Assembly (NCBI GenBank): GCA_039583875.1
Contig: CM077150.1
Location: forward strand, 183,214,375 to 183,278,374
Origin: Platanthera guangdongensis
Lineage: Eukaryota > Streptophyta > Magnoliopsida > Asparagales > Orchidaceae
Direction: 5' to 3'
DNA length: 64,000 bases
Shown here: piece after piece, positions 32,779-45,500 of the stretch
Position numbering within the stretch: the first letter of the stretch is position 1
Layout of the letters: every line of letters starts with the position of its first letter
Made by a program: the position numbers and the translations under genes
Notes under the pieces: model-generated
Databases searched by the model: none
What the model was told of the DNA's origin: nothing
The model's input: only the letters and a program-made list of their open reading frames with translations

Positions 32779-33745
32779 ACATCCATGCAGGCATCCCTTT
32801 GTAAGGAGCAACATTGTGCAGAATATAGTATGGAGTGTCTGCAGTGGGATTAGGCTTGGGAGCAGGAGGAGGAGCCTTCCTTTTCTTAGAGAGCAACTTC
32901 TTTTTCTTTTTAGCAGCCTCCTCATCTGATTCATCATCATCATCATCATCAGAATCTGAACTTTGAGGGTTATCATACAGAGCATTCAACTTCCTCAGAG
33001 TGGCATCAGGAATGATAAGAGGCTTTTCTTGAGGAGGGATAGAAGGTTCAGAGGATGAGGGTTCAACAGCAGTAGAGACAGAACTTGCAGCTGCTGCCTT
33101 GTTCTCTTTTTCAATGTCTGCCAGAATGAGCTCATCCAGATCAGGCATGGGAGAATCATCCATGACAAAATTTGGGACAGGGCAGATTTCTGGAACAGAC
33201 ACAGGAGTTGGAACAGCAGTAGGAGCAGCAAAAGTGTCACAAAGTTGCCTGGCAACTACTGGACTTGCTGGAGAGGTATACTGAACAATAGCCAAATATG
33301 GCTTAGCAATCTCTACTGAGGGAAGCGTCATATATACAGGATCAAAGATCTGAATTATCTCAGATAAATTAACTGTGGGATTTATAAGGAAATCACAAAC
33401 AATTGTTATTGAATCCACTGACTCATCAAAGCTACTGTCAGTGTCCATGAATTGAATAAAATCAATTGCTGTATTTGTAATTGCATTATCTGTATCTGTA
33501 TCTGTATCTACTGTATTCACTTCTGCAGCTGCTGCACCAGCTTCATCATGGAGCATCTCCCCCTGCCTGGGTTCAGGAGAACCTGGAGCCAGGCCCCTGA
33601 ATGAAGAGGGGGCAGCAGAGAGGGCTGAGATTTGGGCAGCTAAAGAATCAATGGAATTCACTAGAGGTGTAATGGCCTCTGTGATGAGTGATTTAATAAG
33701 AGGAGTCAGAAGAGAGATGATGGAGGGAATGGTGGAAGAATCCAT
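32779..33745 (-). pseudogene. S2 ORF2, middle part interrupted by element A
   Basis: The frame starts at an ATG at 33745 (MDSSTIPSIISLLTPL) and runs to the insertion edge, continuing in frame at 23314 on the far side of A. It encodes an N-terminal hydrophobic/helical stretch, a long acidic region with DTDTDT and a run of Asp (about residues 270-280), then a Lys-rich run. It is one frame away from 33832-34818, so either a one-base frameshift lies in the Pro-rich junction or this is a separate cistron. No known domain is recognised. Confidence 0.65.
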
Positions 33746-33831
33746 AAGTGGAGAAAGAATAGTAGAGTAGGAAGGAAGAATATGTGGAGGGGATAAAGGA
33801 GGGAGAACAGTGTGTGACTCAGTGGGTAGGT

Positions 33832-34818
33832 TTAGGATGGAATAGTGGATAGGTGTGGTGGAAGAGGGGATTGAGGAGGTGAGGGAATATGTGTTTCAGT
33901 AGGGGAAACTGGAGGTGTAGGGATATGTGGAAGATCAGGCGGTGGAGATTGATGTTGAGGTGGAGTCAATTGAGGTGCAGGAGGAGTGGGAAGAGATTTG
34001 GTAGGGGGAATGGCCTCTTCAGTGTTAGGGTTAGGAGTGACCTTGACGGTCATGGTGCTCTCAGAAGCATTGATGGAGGAGGAGGAACCCTTGGAGGGTT
34101 TGGTGATTGTCCTCTCCCATCGGCCAAAGAAGGCACAGGTGAGGCGCTTGCTGGCGTTGATGAATGTGGTCGGGGAGACCAAACATTCACTGGCCTTTTC
34201 CTGGAGGAAAATCCCCAGGACTCTGCCGTAGTAGACTTCCTTCTTGCTAATTCTCTTCTTGATTAGGTCAAAGAAAACCATGCCCCAATTGACCTGACTC
34301 TTGTTGAGCACTGCACACATGATCAGGAATTGATGGCGAGTGATATAGTCATGTGCCGAGTGTTTGCCCATAAGAAGTTTCCCTACAATGTCGGCCAAAA
34401 ATTGATAGGCGGCTGACAGTTGTTTCTTCAGAAGCTTATTAGGGTTGTTGCCGGAGAAACCCATGACTTTCAACATATCAGCATATTCCTCAGCGTCCAT
34501 TTCCAAGTTGTCTTCCCAATTGATCAGTCCAAAAATTTCAGAGAGTACTGCTGGGGACAGTGAAACGGCAGTGTTTCCAATATTTCCTGTCAGATTGCCA
34601 TCTTCAGAAACTGTGGCAGTGTACACCCATTCTCTTATCTCGGTTGAGTGTAGCTTGATGCTACGTGTCATGAAATCCTTGAGATGCAATTCTTCAAGTA
34701 ATTCAAGGATGTACAGAAAAATTGTATCATAATGTTGGAAGGACTCAAAGTCCATTGAAAATGCTGCATCAAATTTCATCGCTGCAAGTGCTCCTGGAGG
34801 AATCACCATTGATGACAT
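33832..34818 (-). pseudogene. S2 ORF2, N-terminal domain
   Basis: The frame is open from 35142, but residues before the ATG at 34818 (MSSMVIPPGALAAMKF) are translated palindrome repeats, so 34818 is the likelier start. The part reading EIREWVYTATVSEDGN...SLSPAVLSEIFGL, then AAYQFLADIVGKLL...SQVNWGMVFFDLIKKRI, aligns with S1 ORF2 and resembles the plant 'putative plant transposon protein' domain (recalled, not searched). A Pro-rich C-terminal stretch (about the last 60 residues) ends at a stop at 33832-33834. It lies directly after pol in the element, as in S1. Function unknown. Confidence 0.65.
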
Positions 34819-34929
34819 GCAAAGAAAATCACAGAGAAAACGACGATCAAGATCAAAGGAACTGAAAGCGCGGGACAGAGGTCGAAGAAAACCTAGATAT
34901 AGGATTTTCAGAATATGAATCGACAAGCT

Positions 34930-35190
34930 CCGTTCCACGAAAAGAGATAGATCTTCGAACTGGGATCGACGAAATAAGTTACAGGAGAGTAGTTCGTCGA
35001 ACCCATTCAGAAGAATTGAAAACAGTTCGTCGAACTCCGTTCGACGAAATGGTTTCTGAAGCAAGGTTCGTCGATCTCCGGTTGACGAAAATTGTTTCCA
35101 CACAGAGAATTCGTCGATCTCCATTCGACGAGAATCTTTCAAACTTTCCCTAAGTCGTCGAACTCCGTTCGACGAACTCTGGAAAATTTG
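34930..35190. repeat. S2 bipartite TTCGTCGA palindromes upstream of ORF2
   Basis: At least four sites with an 8-bp arm, 7-nt spacer and 8-bp inverted arm, for example TTCGTCGA at 35026-35033 with TCGACGAA at 35041-35048. They sit between the pol stop and the ORF2 start, matching the place of the GTGTCGACAC array in S1. Confidence 0.85.
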
Positions 35191-35207
35191 TCAAATGCAG
35201 ACAGAAA

Positions 35208-38200
35208 TTAATTTAACTCTTCTCCATCAATCATTCCCAGTTGATTTATAAAGAACAGATGGGTTTTCTCATCCAAAGGCTTGGTGAAGATATCTGCTCT
35301 CTGTATATCAGTAGGAATGTGGATCAAGTTAATTTTCTTTTTGTCCACATTATCTCTAATGAAATGATGTCTTATTTCAATATGTTTAGTCCTAGAATGA
35401 TGAACTGGATTCTGAGTTATAGCAATAGCACTTGTATTATCACAGAATAAGGTTAAATTAATTAAGTTGATACCATAGTCTAGGAGTTGGTTTTGTATCC
35501 ATAGCATCTGTGAACAGCAGCTGCCAGCAGCCATATACTCTGCCTCAGCAGTTGATGTAGACACAGATGTCTGCTTTTTGCAAAACCAAGAGACAAGTCT
35601 CATACTCAGGAACTGGCAAGTTCCATAGGTACTTTTCCTGTCCACTCTACATCCACCATAGTCAGCATCTGAGTATCCAGTTAACTCAAATTCTAACTCT
35701 GCAGGATACCAGAGTCCTAAACTAGGACACCTCTTTATATATCTCAAAATCCTTTTTAGAAAAATAAGATGAGATTCTTTAGGATTCACTTGGAATCTAG
35801 CACAAAGGCATGTGGCAAACATTATGTCAGGCCTGCTAGCTGTTAAGTATAATAGGGATCCAACAATTGCCCTATAATGTTTCTGATCTACAGGTTTCCC
35901 TGCTGCATCAGAATCCACAACAGCATTGGTAGCCATATGTGTTTTCATTCCTGAGGCATCACCCATCCCAAACTTTTTAATAAGCTCTTTAGCATATTTA
36001 GATTGGGAGAGGAAGATACCATCAGGGAGCTGCTTCACTTGGAGACCAAGGAAGTAGGAAAGCTCACCCATACTACTCATCTCAAATTTGGAATGCATGA
36101 GGTCAGCAAACCTCTGGCACAATTTGGGATCAGTGGACCCAAAAATAATATCATCCACATATATTTGTACTAATAAGATTTGGTCCTTATAATGTCTAGT
36201 GAAAAGGGTTTTATCTATGGTTCCTCTTGTAAATTTATGCTCTAAAAGAAAGCTAACTAGGGTCTCATACCAAGCTCTTGGAGCTTGCTTTAAACCATAG
36301 AGAGCTTTATGCAATTTGTAAAGATAAGAGGGTTGAGTTAGAGAGATAAAACCTGGAGGTTGTTCTACATAAACCTCTTCTTGAAGTACACCATTCAGAA
36401 AGGCACTTTTAACATCCATCTGAAATACCTTGAACTTTTTGTATGCTGCATAGGCTAGGAATATTCTAATGGCCTCCAACCTTGCAACAGGGGCAAAGGT
36501 TTGGTCATAGTCTATTCCTTCTTCTTGTTTATAGCCTTGGGCAACCAGTCTAGCCTTGTTCCTTACTATGTTCCCTTGTGCATCTAATTTGTTCCTATAG
36601 ACCCATTTGGTTCCAATAACTGGGTAGTTATGGGGTCTTGGAACCAAATCACAAACTCTACATCTCTCAAACTGATTTAGTTCCTCTTGAATTGCAAGAA
36701 TCCAGTGGGGATCTTGCTCAGCTTCATGGATGGTGAGAGGTTCAATTTGAGAGAGAAAACAAGCATGCATCAAGTCTTGATTGAGCTGATGTATTATCTG
36801 TACACCAACTAAAATGTCCCCAATCACTTGAGATTTGGGGTGATCTCTAAGTGTGACAAGATCAGTTTGTGGAGTTGGTTGAGCAATAGCTTCTGTAAAT
36901 AATTCCTCTTGAGGAATGGTACTGGCTGTTGATGGAAGTTCAGTTACTTCCTCTTGGATTTCCTCTTCACTATCTTCAGCAGTCTGTGGAGTGGGATGAG
37001 TTGGAACCTCTTGGGTAAGGTTTAGTCCATCCATAGACTCACACATTGGTGAAACCTGCAAAGGACTATTAGTAGAAATGTCTTTCTTCTAATAAGCCAT
37101 GTTAGCTTCATCAAAAGACACATGGAAAGATTCTTCAATTTTAAGGGATGTTTTGTTGAAAACCCTATAGGCCTTGCTTACTTGGGAATATCCTAGAAAA
37201 ATCCCTTCTTCAGCCTTAGCCTCAAACTTTCTAATGTATCTTTTGTTATTAGTGTGGATGTAACATATGCAACCAAAAACTTTAAAGTAAGTGATTTTAG
37301 GTTTCTTTTCTTTAAGTAATTCATAGGGGGTCTTGTGTTTTAGTTTATGTACAAGACATCTGTTTAGGACATAGTTAGCTGTGTTTACAGCTTCTGCCCA
37401 AAAGGATAGAGGCATGTAAGCATCTGCTAACAATGTACCTGCAGCTTCAATGAGTGTCCTATTTTTCCTTTCAGCTACCCCATTTTGTTGGGGAGTTCTA
37501 GGAGCTGAGAAGCACTGTCTGATACCTTCCTTCTCACAGAACTCATGCATAAGAAGATACTCAAACTCTGTTCCATGATCACTTCTGATCAATGCAACAT
37601 GAGTAGAGAACTCAATCTGTATGGTCCTTAGAAAATCTGTAAGAACTTTAAATGTATCTGACTTAGCTCTCAGGAATGCTACCCAACTGAATCTGGAGAA
37701 ATCATCAACAATAACTAAGGTGTAAGACTTCCCTCCTAGGCTTTGTACTGCAATGGGTCCAAAAAGATCCACATGAAGCAGATACAATATCCTAGGTGAA
37801 TCACTTTTATTAATGGATTTGAAGCTAGTTTTAGTTTGCTTGCCTAGTTGACAAGCCCTGCATAGGCTTTTCTTCTTGTAGGGACCAGAAGGTAAACCTC
37901 TAACAAGGTTGTCTTTAGATAACCTAGATATGTTCTTAAGCTTTACATGTCCTAGCCTTTTGTGCCATAGCTCATTTTGGTTACTAGTGATATTGAGTAA
38001 ACAAATATCAGTTGTGGCAGAAATGAAATCTACTAAATATATGTTTCCTTGTCTAAGTCCAATTAAAACAGTTTGGTTTTTATCATTTATAATAGAACAA
38101 GAGGTAGAGTTGAAATGTACCTGATAACCTTCATCACATAACTGACTTATGGATATAAGGTTATGTTTAAGTCCTCTTACATATGTCACCTTTTTGAAGG

Positions 38201-38354
38201 TCACTGCTCCAATTCTTACTCTTCCATACCCTTCTGACTGACCACTCTTTGAATCTCCAAATATCACCTTTGGTCCTAGCTTGGATTTATAGTTGGAGAG
38301 ATTTGCTTTGCTGCCAGTCATGTGCTTGGAGCAGCCACTGTCCAGGTACCATGT
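35208..38354 (-). pseudogene. pol: S2 pol: protease, integrase, reverse transcriptase, RNase H
   Basis: A single frame runs from 38354 to a stop at 35208-35210 with only one internal stop, TAG at 37089-37091. It begins at the protease motif WYLDSGCSKHMTG, just after a TAG at 38355-38357. Pre-integrase (CRACQLGKQTKTSF), integrase core (HVDLFGPI, VDDFSRFSWVAFLR, TPQQNGVAERKNRTLIEA), reverse transcriptase ([20 protein letters not shown], catalytic YVDDIIFGS) and RNase H ([21 protein letters not shown]) follow in copia order. The gag frame differs, so a frameshift lies in 38355-38719. Nearly intact. Confidence 0.92.
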
Positions 38355-38599
38355 CTAACTTAGCCTTGGACAGTTCTTCACCTGTACCTGCATCAAAAAA
38401 TAAAGCTCAATTGTTCTTGACCTAGGTTACCTTGGGTCCTTGGTTTGGCTGAAAAGTAAAACTAGAAATGACTGATAATGCAGGTTGAGACTTATACCCT
38501 AGAGGGTGATATCTCCTAGGTGGGATTATCCAATCAGCTACTGGATTAAATGTCTTGTTAGCTGTTTTAAAATTTCTATAGGAGAAATTATTTATATTT

Positions 38600-38860
38600 G
38601 GTCGTTCTGGGATCGACGAGTTATTGTAAGTTCGTCGACCAGAGTTCGACGAATGGGGATGAGATCGTCGACCACCACTTAGAGAATGACCATGGTCAGT
38701 TTCTGCATCCCACGTTCGTCAACCTCTGCTCGACGAACCATACACAGTTCGTCGATCGCAGTAGGACGAATAATTATTTCTGAAGTTTGCGTTCAGCGTT
38801 CGTCGATCGGGGTTCGACGATCTTGCAGGATTTCGTCGATCTAAGTTCGACGAATTCTGC
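38600..38860. repeat. S2 bipartite palindromes at the gag 3' end
   Basis: Sites such as TTCGTCGA 38631-38638 with TCGACGAA 38646-38653, and 38832-38839 with 38847-38854, keep a 7-nt spacer. Part of the block lies inside the gag frame, where it encodes repeated Asp-Arg-Arg motifs. Confidence 0.85.
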
Positions 38861-40530
38861 TGAACTTGGTTTTTAACAGCTTTCTTCTGTTTTCTGTTTT
38901 TATTGTCTAGGGGATTTGACTTGTTTTCTGATCTGGGTTTTTCAGTTAGTTTCTCTTTACCCTTAGCAGTGATAAACTTTATGGAAGTAGAAAGTATATT
39001 CTTCTTTATTATGGGGGGTAAACCTGATGAAGCACCCAAGCCCAGCCTGCCATTTAATCTGGCATTTACTATGCTTGTGATATCCATCAGCTTGAGGCTT
39101 CTCCCATTGAGAGATTGCTCAAGTTGTTTTGCCTCACATAATTCAGATTTTAACTTGATTATCTGTTCATTAGCTAGAGTCAATTGGTCAGTTAGTTTTC
39201 TATTTTCTGTGCTGACAGATTCAAGGTTTTCTAGTCTAGTCCTCAAGGTTTTTATTTCTTTCTCTGAGTTTATTAAATCCATGCACATAGTTTTAAATTC
39301 TACTTTAAATAAGTCAGAATTGAAATCAAAACTAGAAGTAACCTGATCAGCCTCTAAGTCTGAGGTACCTTCATCTTCAGAATCCTCTTCTGATCCACAG
39401 TTGCTTCTGGAGGCATCTATTGCCATTAGGCACACCTCCTTGGATCTAGCTTCTTTCTCTTCCTCACTGGAGCTGGAGGAGGATGTTTCCTCTTCTGTGT
39501 CACTCCAGGACTCAACAACAAATCCTTTGTCCTTCCTTTTATACTTGTTGGAGGAGGGTCTGCTGCTTTGTTTTCTTCTGGAATTCTTGTCCCTGCCCTT
39601 GTCCTTTTTATGATTCTCTGGGCATTCTGAAATATAGTGCCCTGGCTTACTGCATCCAAAACACACAACCTCCTTAGTTGGTGTCTTGTCATATTTGGGC
39701 TTATCATCCTGCCTGGATGCTTTTCTTCTAAAGTCCTTTATTGCCATTTTGTAGAATCTTTTGGCAAAAAGACTCATTAACTCCTCATTGGATGTAGATG
39801 TTTCATTGTCTTCAGAAGCTTTGAGGGCCAAGCTGTGCTCCTTCCTAACTGGTGTAGTTGCCTTCTGTTCTGCTGCCTCTCTTGATTTGACAAGCTGCTC
39901 ATATGACTTCAGCTTGCCTAGCAGAGATTCTGTTGAGATCTCATTGAGGCTTCTGGCTTCTTTGATTGGCCAGATTCTGGAGTCCCATGAACTTGGGAAA
40001 CACATCAGTATCTTGTCATTCACCTCAATTAAGGTGATTTCCTTGTCAAGAGTCTTGAGTTCACTGATGATTGAACTTAATCTATTGTACATCTCAGCCA
40101 CTGATTCTGTCTCATCCTTTTTGAAATTCTCATAGAGAGAAATGAGACTGGATCTCCTATGCTTTCTTTCATCAGCTGAGCCTGCTACCATTTGATTGAG
40201 AGAGTCCCAAATGGCCTTGGCTGAGGTGCACTCAGCCACCTTCTGAAATATGTCATCTCACATTGTTTGGGCCAGAATATTCATAGCCTTTGCATCAGCC
40301 ATCTTGGCTTTCTTATAGGCTTCAGTATTGTCTGGAGGTGGTACTGCACTCAGATTAGTTGATGTGCTGGCAAAAGTTGTAGGAGCTGGAGGAACACCTG
40401 TTGAAATGACAGAAAAACTATCCTCATCAATGGAGTTCATATATAATCTAATTTTTGCCTTCCAGATGGCAAACTTATTAAGATTGCACACTGGAGGTCT
40501 GATGCTTGTATAATCCTTGTTTTGGGCCAT
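38719..40530 (-). pseudogene. gag: S2 Gag (one internal stop)
   Basis: The likely start is ATG 40530 (MAQNKDYTSIRPPVCNLNKFAIWK), in the style of Sirevirus Gag; an earlier in-frame ATG exists at 40617. One TGA at 40258-40260, probably from CGA, splits the frame, which resumes and is open to 38719. The capsid-like part (AKAIWDSL, LKTLDKEITLIEVNDKILMCFPSSW, SLLGKLKSYEQLV) is followed by a CCHC knuckle CFGCSKPGHYISEC (about 39623-39664), an acidic Ser/Glu region and a coiled-coil-like stretch (about 39100-39300). The long tail after the knuckle is usual for Sireviruses. The C-terminus is encoded by palindrome repeats. Confidence 0.9.
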
Positions 40531-40647
40531 GTCTGTGAGAAGGATAAGTCCAATAACAGAATAGAAACAAACAGATCTAACTAGGGGATCTTGGGGTTCA
40601 GGTGTTAGCCTGTACAACCAATCAGATGTGGTGTTATTAACTAACCT

Positions 40648-40660
40648 CCCTCTGATACCA
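40648..40660 (-). other. S2 primer-binding site
   Basis: Minus-strand TGGTATCAGAGGG begins two bases inside the 5' LTR edge at 40663 and matches initiator-Met tRNA. Confidence 0.9.
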
Positions 40661-40662
40661 AT

Positions 40663-42552
40663 TGAAAGTGTAGCTAGATCTGATATACTCTAGAGGGGGG
40701 GGGGGTGAATAGAGTATATGGTGTTTATAAAACTTTTACAACTGCTATTGTATTTTAGGTGTGTGTGTGTGTGTGTGCAGGGAAGCAAGTACAATAAATC
40801 AAAATGAAAACAGCAATGGACTAAACACAGCACATTCACAAAGCAAGGCCAGAAAACAAAAGGAAAAGAAAGCAACCAGACGACACAAGAATTTTATAGT
40901 GGTTCCCCAAATCTGGGTAGTCCACTCTTCTACCACCCTGGTAGGAATCCACTGCAGGAAGGGGTTGATCAGTTGTCCTGGCACCAATGGGGTTTTGATC
41001 AGGTTCCTAAAAACCAAAGCCTCAACTCTTTTGGTGGGAGACTTGCAACCAGAATAATTTTGAAGGAAATTAAAACCCTGTACAGAGGTGGAGTGAGAGG
41101 GTGATGAGGTCTTCTCTTTCTCAAGTCAAATGAGAAACTGATAGAAGTTCCAGAGCAAATCTTCAGGAACTTCTTGTAACTGATATGAATGTATTGTTTC
41201 TTGAAGTTATCCTGAGTGAAAGCAGATGAAGAACTCTTGATATTGATGTAGTGTTCTTCTTCTTCTTCTAGATCAATTTCTCTCTGGGCGAAGAATGAAT
41301 TCTTTTTCTTGTGTTGTCTGAATCGCTGTGTATGCTTTTCTTGTTGTTGTCTGTTGTGTATCTCTGTGTTACTGACTGTTTCTGTATATCTGTCTATTTC
41401 TCATAAGAACACACTCGAATTTTTGAATGTCGAGCAGTAATGGCAGACGGCCTGGAAAGGAAGCAGCAATTAATTATTTCCCGAACTGTTTCCATGGGAA
41501 AAAAGACATGTAATAATCCAGAATTAACTGTGCATCCTAACGGTAGTATTCTGTGAAGAACTGCCATTAATTGTCCAGGAATCAGCGCCATGGAATGAGA
41601 CGAGAACGGAAAAAGACCTAGTCTGGAATCGTCGACCGAAGAACATAATTCGTCGAGCTGAGTTTAGAGTTCATCGAGCTGAACAGAGTTTGTCGAGCTG
41701 AGCTGAGTTCGTCGAGATGAGCTGAGTTCGTCGAGCTGACAGTCTTCATTCGTTGAATAGACAATCTTTAATATCAGACAAACACTATTCGTTGAGCAGA
41801 GAACTAAATTCGTCGAGCTGAGAATAAACTTCGTCGACCTGAGAAAAGTTCTGGACTTTGACGAAATACTCTGCATTTGCTGAATTGTTGTGTCGACACA
41901 AAATGGTGTCGACAGATTGGTCTTGGTGTCGACACAAATCCTCTGGTGTCGACAGATTGATCTTGGTGTCGACACAAATCCTCTGGTGTCGACATAAGCT
42001 GGTGTCGACTGAAATCTTGGGTGTCGACTGAAATCCTGGTGTCGACACAAATCGCCTGGTGTCGACACAAGCCCTAAGTGTCGACACAGATTCTCTGAGC
42101 ACAAAAATCGTCGAGTAGAGATTAGCATTCGTCGACCTGAGAAGCTGTGAACTTGAGGTCCAAGTTCGTCGAGCTCAGAATATAATTCGTCGATCGAAGC
42201 ATGAAGCTGGACTTAGAGAAATTCTGAAGTAGTCCTGATAAGCTTGAGGTAGAATCTGTTGTTTGTCGAGCAAGAAACGAAGTTCGTCAAGCTTAGCACT
42301 GTGAATTGTCTCACGATCGTCGAGCGCAGAACTTCCTTCGTCGAGCTGAGTTCGACGAACGTCGAACTCATTTCACTTAGTCTGAAAAACTGATAGATCT
42401 GGAGTTCTTGATGGTCTTGAAGAAGGCTGGTCCATCTAAAGTTGATATAGAGGACTGTCCTAGATTCTAAGACAAGAACTTGACCCAGACTATACATGAT
42501 GGGTCATAACCTAAGTCAGTAAACCTAGCCCAAATCAACTAGGGATCCAACA
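40663..42552 (-). repeat. S2 5' LTR (1890 bp)
   Basis: It matches the 3' LTR except for a deletion of about 115 bp near 41135 and one extra 19-bp palindrome unit near 42000-42040. It has the same GT microsatellite and poly-G tract near the U5 end. Confidence 0.9.
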
Positions 42553-45500
42553 CAATAAATATATCCATAGAATAATAACCTTAGCTTATAAGCATGCTCA
42601 CGCAAGCTTATAAACTAAGAGGTCGTTTTGCAGGGCCTATCGTATAAACTGTCCCATAACAATTTATACGATGGGTGTCAGGTTTAAATGCAATGATTTA
42701 TGCAATTCTATGTTATGCCATGAATCACACAAGTACAACACACCCACCCGACTCTGTACACACAGACCATTAGTTCCCCCTGTCTGGAGCCTAACCTTTC
42801 AGGATAAATCCGTAGTGGCAAACATAAGCGGTGGGTTGGGCCTTGCCCACTTCTAAATCGGTAATTGCACTACCAGTCTGTCCTATCGTATGCCTCAATG
42901 CTGGTGCACTAAGCGGAGCTCGTGCGTACTCTTTGTCGGTTGGTTCAACGGACTAAATTTGGCGAATTGCTAAACCACACTTGCCGAGTCAACGTATTTG
43001 CATCGGTGCATCGACCTTCCAACACCGAAGACCCACCACCTTAGAATTTATGAATGTGCAATCTTGATGTATCAACCACCGAGCCAAAGCTCCTCGGACA
43101 ATCCCGTCCGTCACAAATATCTACCGAGCCAAAACTCCTCGGACTAACCCGTCCATCTCAAAACCATCCGAGCCATCGACTCGCCGGGCTAACCTGCCCA
43201 TCACCAAAACCACTGAGACTACCGTCGATGTGAGCCAACCTAACTTCCCGAGACACCAGGGTGTGTGAAAGTGAACCCCTAGTTATACTAGTTGCCCTTA
43301 AACATTGATTTTCCCTATGGTTTAGGTTAACCCAACACTGCCCAAGGTATTCCCGATGAAGGGCTCTCACAGGGCACTAGGAACTACGATGGGCTGAAGC
43401 CCAAAGCTCCCTTTCGCAAGGCACTTACTGTTATTGGTTAATACCCGATTCCCGATCCCTTTTTAATACTACTCTGGATTAAACCCTAGTGTGTTTGGAC
43501 ACACACTCTCTCTCCACAGGAAAGACGATCTTTCGTTGATCCCGAACACCTCTTAACTCCAGTCAACCTAACACTCTCCTCATCATGATTACTAATGAAG
43601 CTCTCTTTCATCTCACCAAATCACCATGCATTTTCCCCCACTTCCTATGATCATATCCCATGTTATCACAATTTTCGTAGTTTTACTAAATGCAGACCAA
43701 CATATGCTATATGATGTACATGATAGGAGGGTACTCCAAATTTCATCCACAAGTATTAAGATATTTAATGGGGGTCTATCGTGACATGATTAGCCTATCT
43801 CCAGAAACTTATAATTTTCATAATTAATTTGGTATTTAATTAATTTTCCCCAAAGTTAGGCCATGGGTAATTTTAACATGAAGTACAATATGATCTCAAA
43901 TAATGGCCACCCAAAAATTATGAACACTAGATAACAGAGGAATAATTGTAAATACCAAGCTTCATGATTTTTCCATAAATTATTTGGCCTCTAATTTATT
44001 AATCCAATGATAAGCCATTAATTATGGGTAAAGAAGAAAGTACTAAAGTTAATCATCAGAAAATTGTAAAAAATTACTGAATCTCAAGGATAACCAGAAA
44101 AGGCCTCTGACCAAAAATCACATATTGTCAATCTCAATAAGTATCAAAATAAATTCAATTACTTTTACTTAGAAAACGGCACCTTGTGAACTAACTCCTA
44201 CAGATAGACTTCCAAAAATTACACAAAAAATCACAGAGCTTTAAAATATCAATAAAGGTCTTCTTACCAAATTTCATATGTTTCCATTGAGTGGTTTGTT
44301 CATAAGAATCTTTTAAGTAGATGGTGCAACTTGATGGGTTGTGAGTGAAGTACCCCATATAATGATCAAAAGTTCATATTAAAAATTTCTAGGGCTTATT
44401 ATATAAAACATAGCTTGACTAAATATCATCCAAACCCTAGGTCAGGAAGTCACATAATAAAATTCTTCAAGACAACTCATGATAGTGCACTTTTCAAAGG
44501 AACCCACTTGTAAACTCATCCAAACATTATGTAGTATATTTCAGTGGTTAATATGATTAAGAAAATGACCTCTACCAAAATGTCATGCAGTTCCAAAGTC
44601 ATTTGAGCCACTAGACATTCCCTAAGGTGTATGGACCCAAAAACTTACCCAGTGGTTTAAGTGGTGTACATGTGTCCAAATCTCACCACATCTCTCCCTA
44701 GGGCTTTTGACCACCCTAGGATCACATGGACTAAACACCAATTCCATACAAGGGCATTTCAAACCATGCCCTCAATAAATCCCCAAAGCCCAACCTTAGG
44801 GCATGTACTTGGGTCATAGGGAAAATCTACCCCAACCTATCCCAAATTCCATGTGAGGGTGTCTAGCATCACATCAAACCATTGTCCCAAGTTTCAACCT
44901 CTGTTGAGGTGATTTGACTACTTAAACCCACAAGGAACACTTTGACCTAAATACCCCTCTTTTGGCCAAGGGTAGGGTTTACAAAAATTCAACCCAAATC
45001 ATCTCCAAATGAGATGGAATTTTATCCAGAGACTTATGATGACCCCAAGGACCACTCACAAAAAGTTCGGAGGGTTTGGAGGTCATTAGGTAATCTAATT
45101 AAATTTCCCTATGATTATTAAATAATTTCAAAAACCTATAGAAAACACATTTCTAAAAATTTCCATTTTTGGATATGTTCTTGGTGTTGGCAAGAATAGC
45201 CCCCATCCAAAATTTCAAGTCATTTCGATGGCTGGATTGATGGGAGGACTCAAAGGCGTCTCTGGTCTATCCTACGTATAGTCCTCACCAAAATGAGTGC
45301 TCTGATCAAACCACTTACCCAAATGAGTTGAAACAAATTTTAAACTAAAGTAGACCCTTAGAGCTACAATTTCTGTGTTGATCATTTTCTCTGAAACAGT
45401 ACCTATGCATTTTTAAAATAATTCCGAATCGACTGATTTTTAAAGGCAGAAAATACATTAATTAAAATATATACAGCTTGATCTAGCACAGATCTTGAAG

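Larger units (their letters stand above)
20500..42552 (-). mobile_element. S2: complete Sirevirus-type Ty1/copia element carrying element A
   Basis: In minus orientation: 5' LTR (42552-40663), primer-binding site, gag, pol, ORF2, polypurine tract and 3' LTR (22480-20500). The flanks carry the 5-bp duplication CAATA (20495-20499 and 42553-42557). The left B LTR shows the unoccupied site at about 14204-14222. Without A and its duplicated target it is about 12.6 kb. Gag and pol each have few breaks, so it is younger than S1. Confidence 0.93.

Noticed and set aside
32779..34818. ORF2 of S2 as an envelope protein
   Set aside because: Some Sireviruses are described with env-like ORFs, but here I see no signal peptide, transmembrane helix or cysteine pattern.
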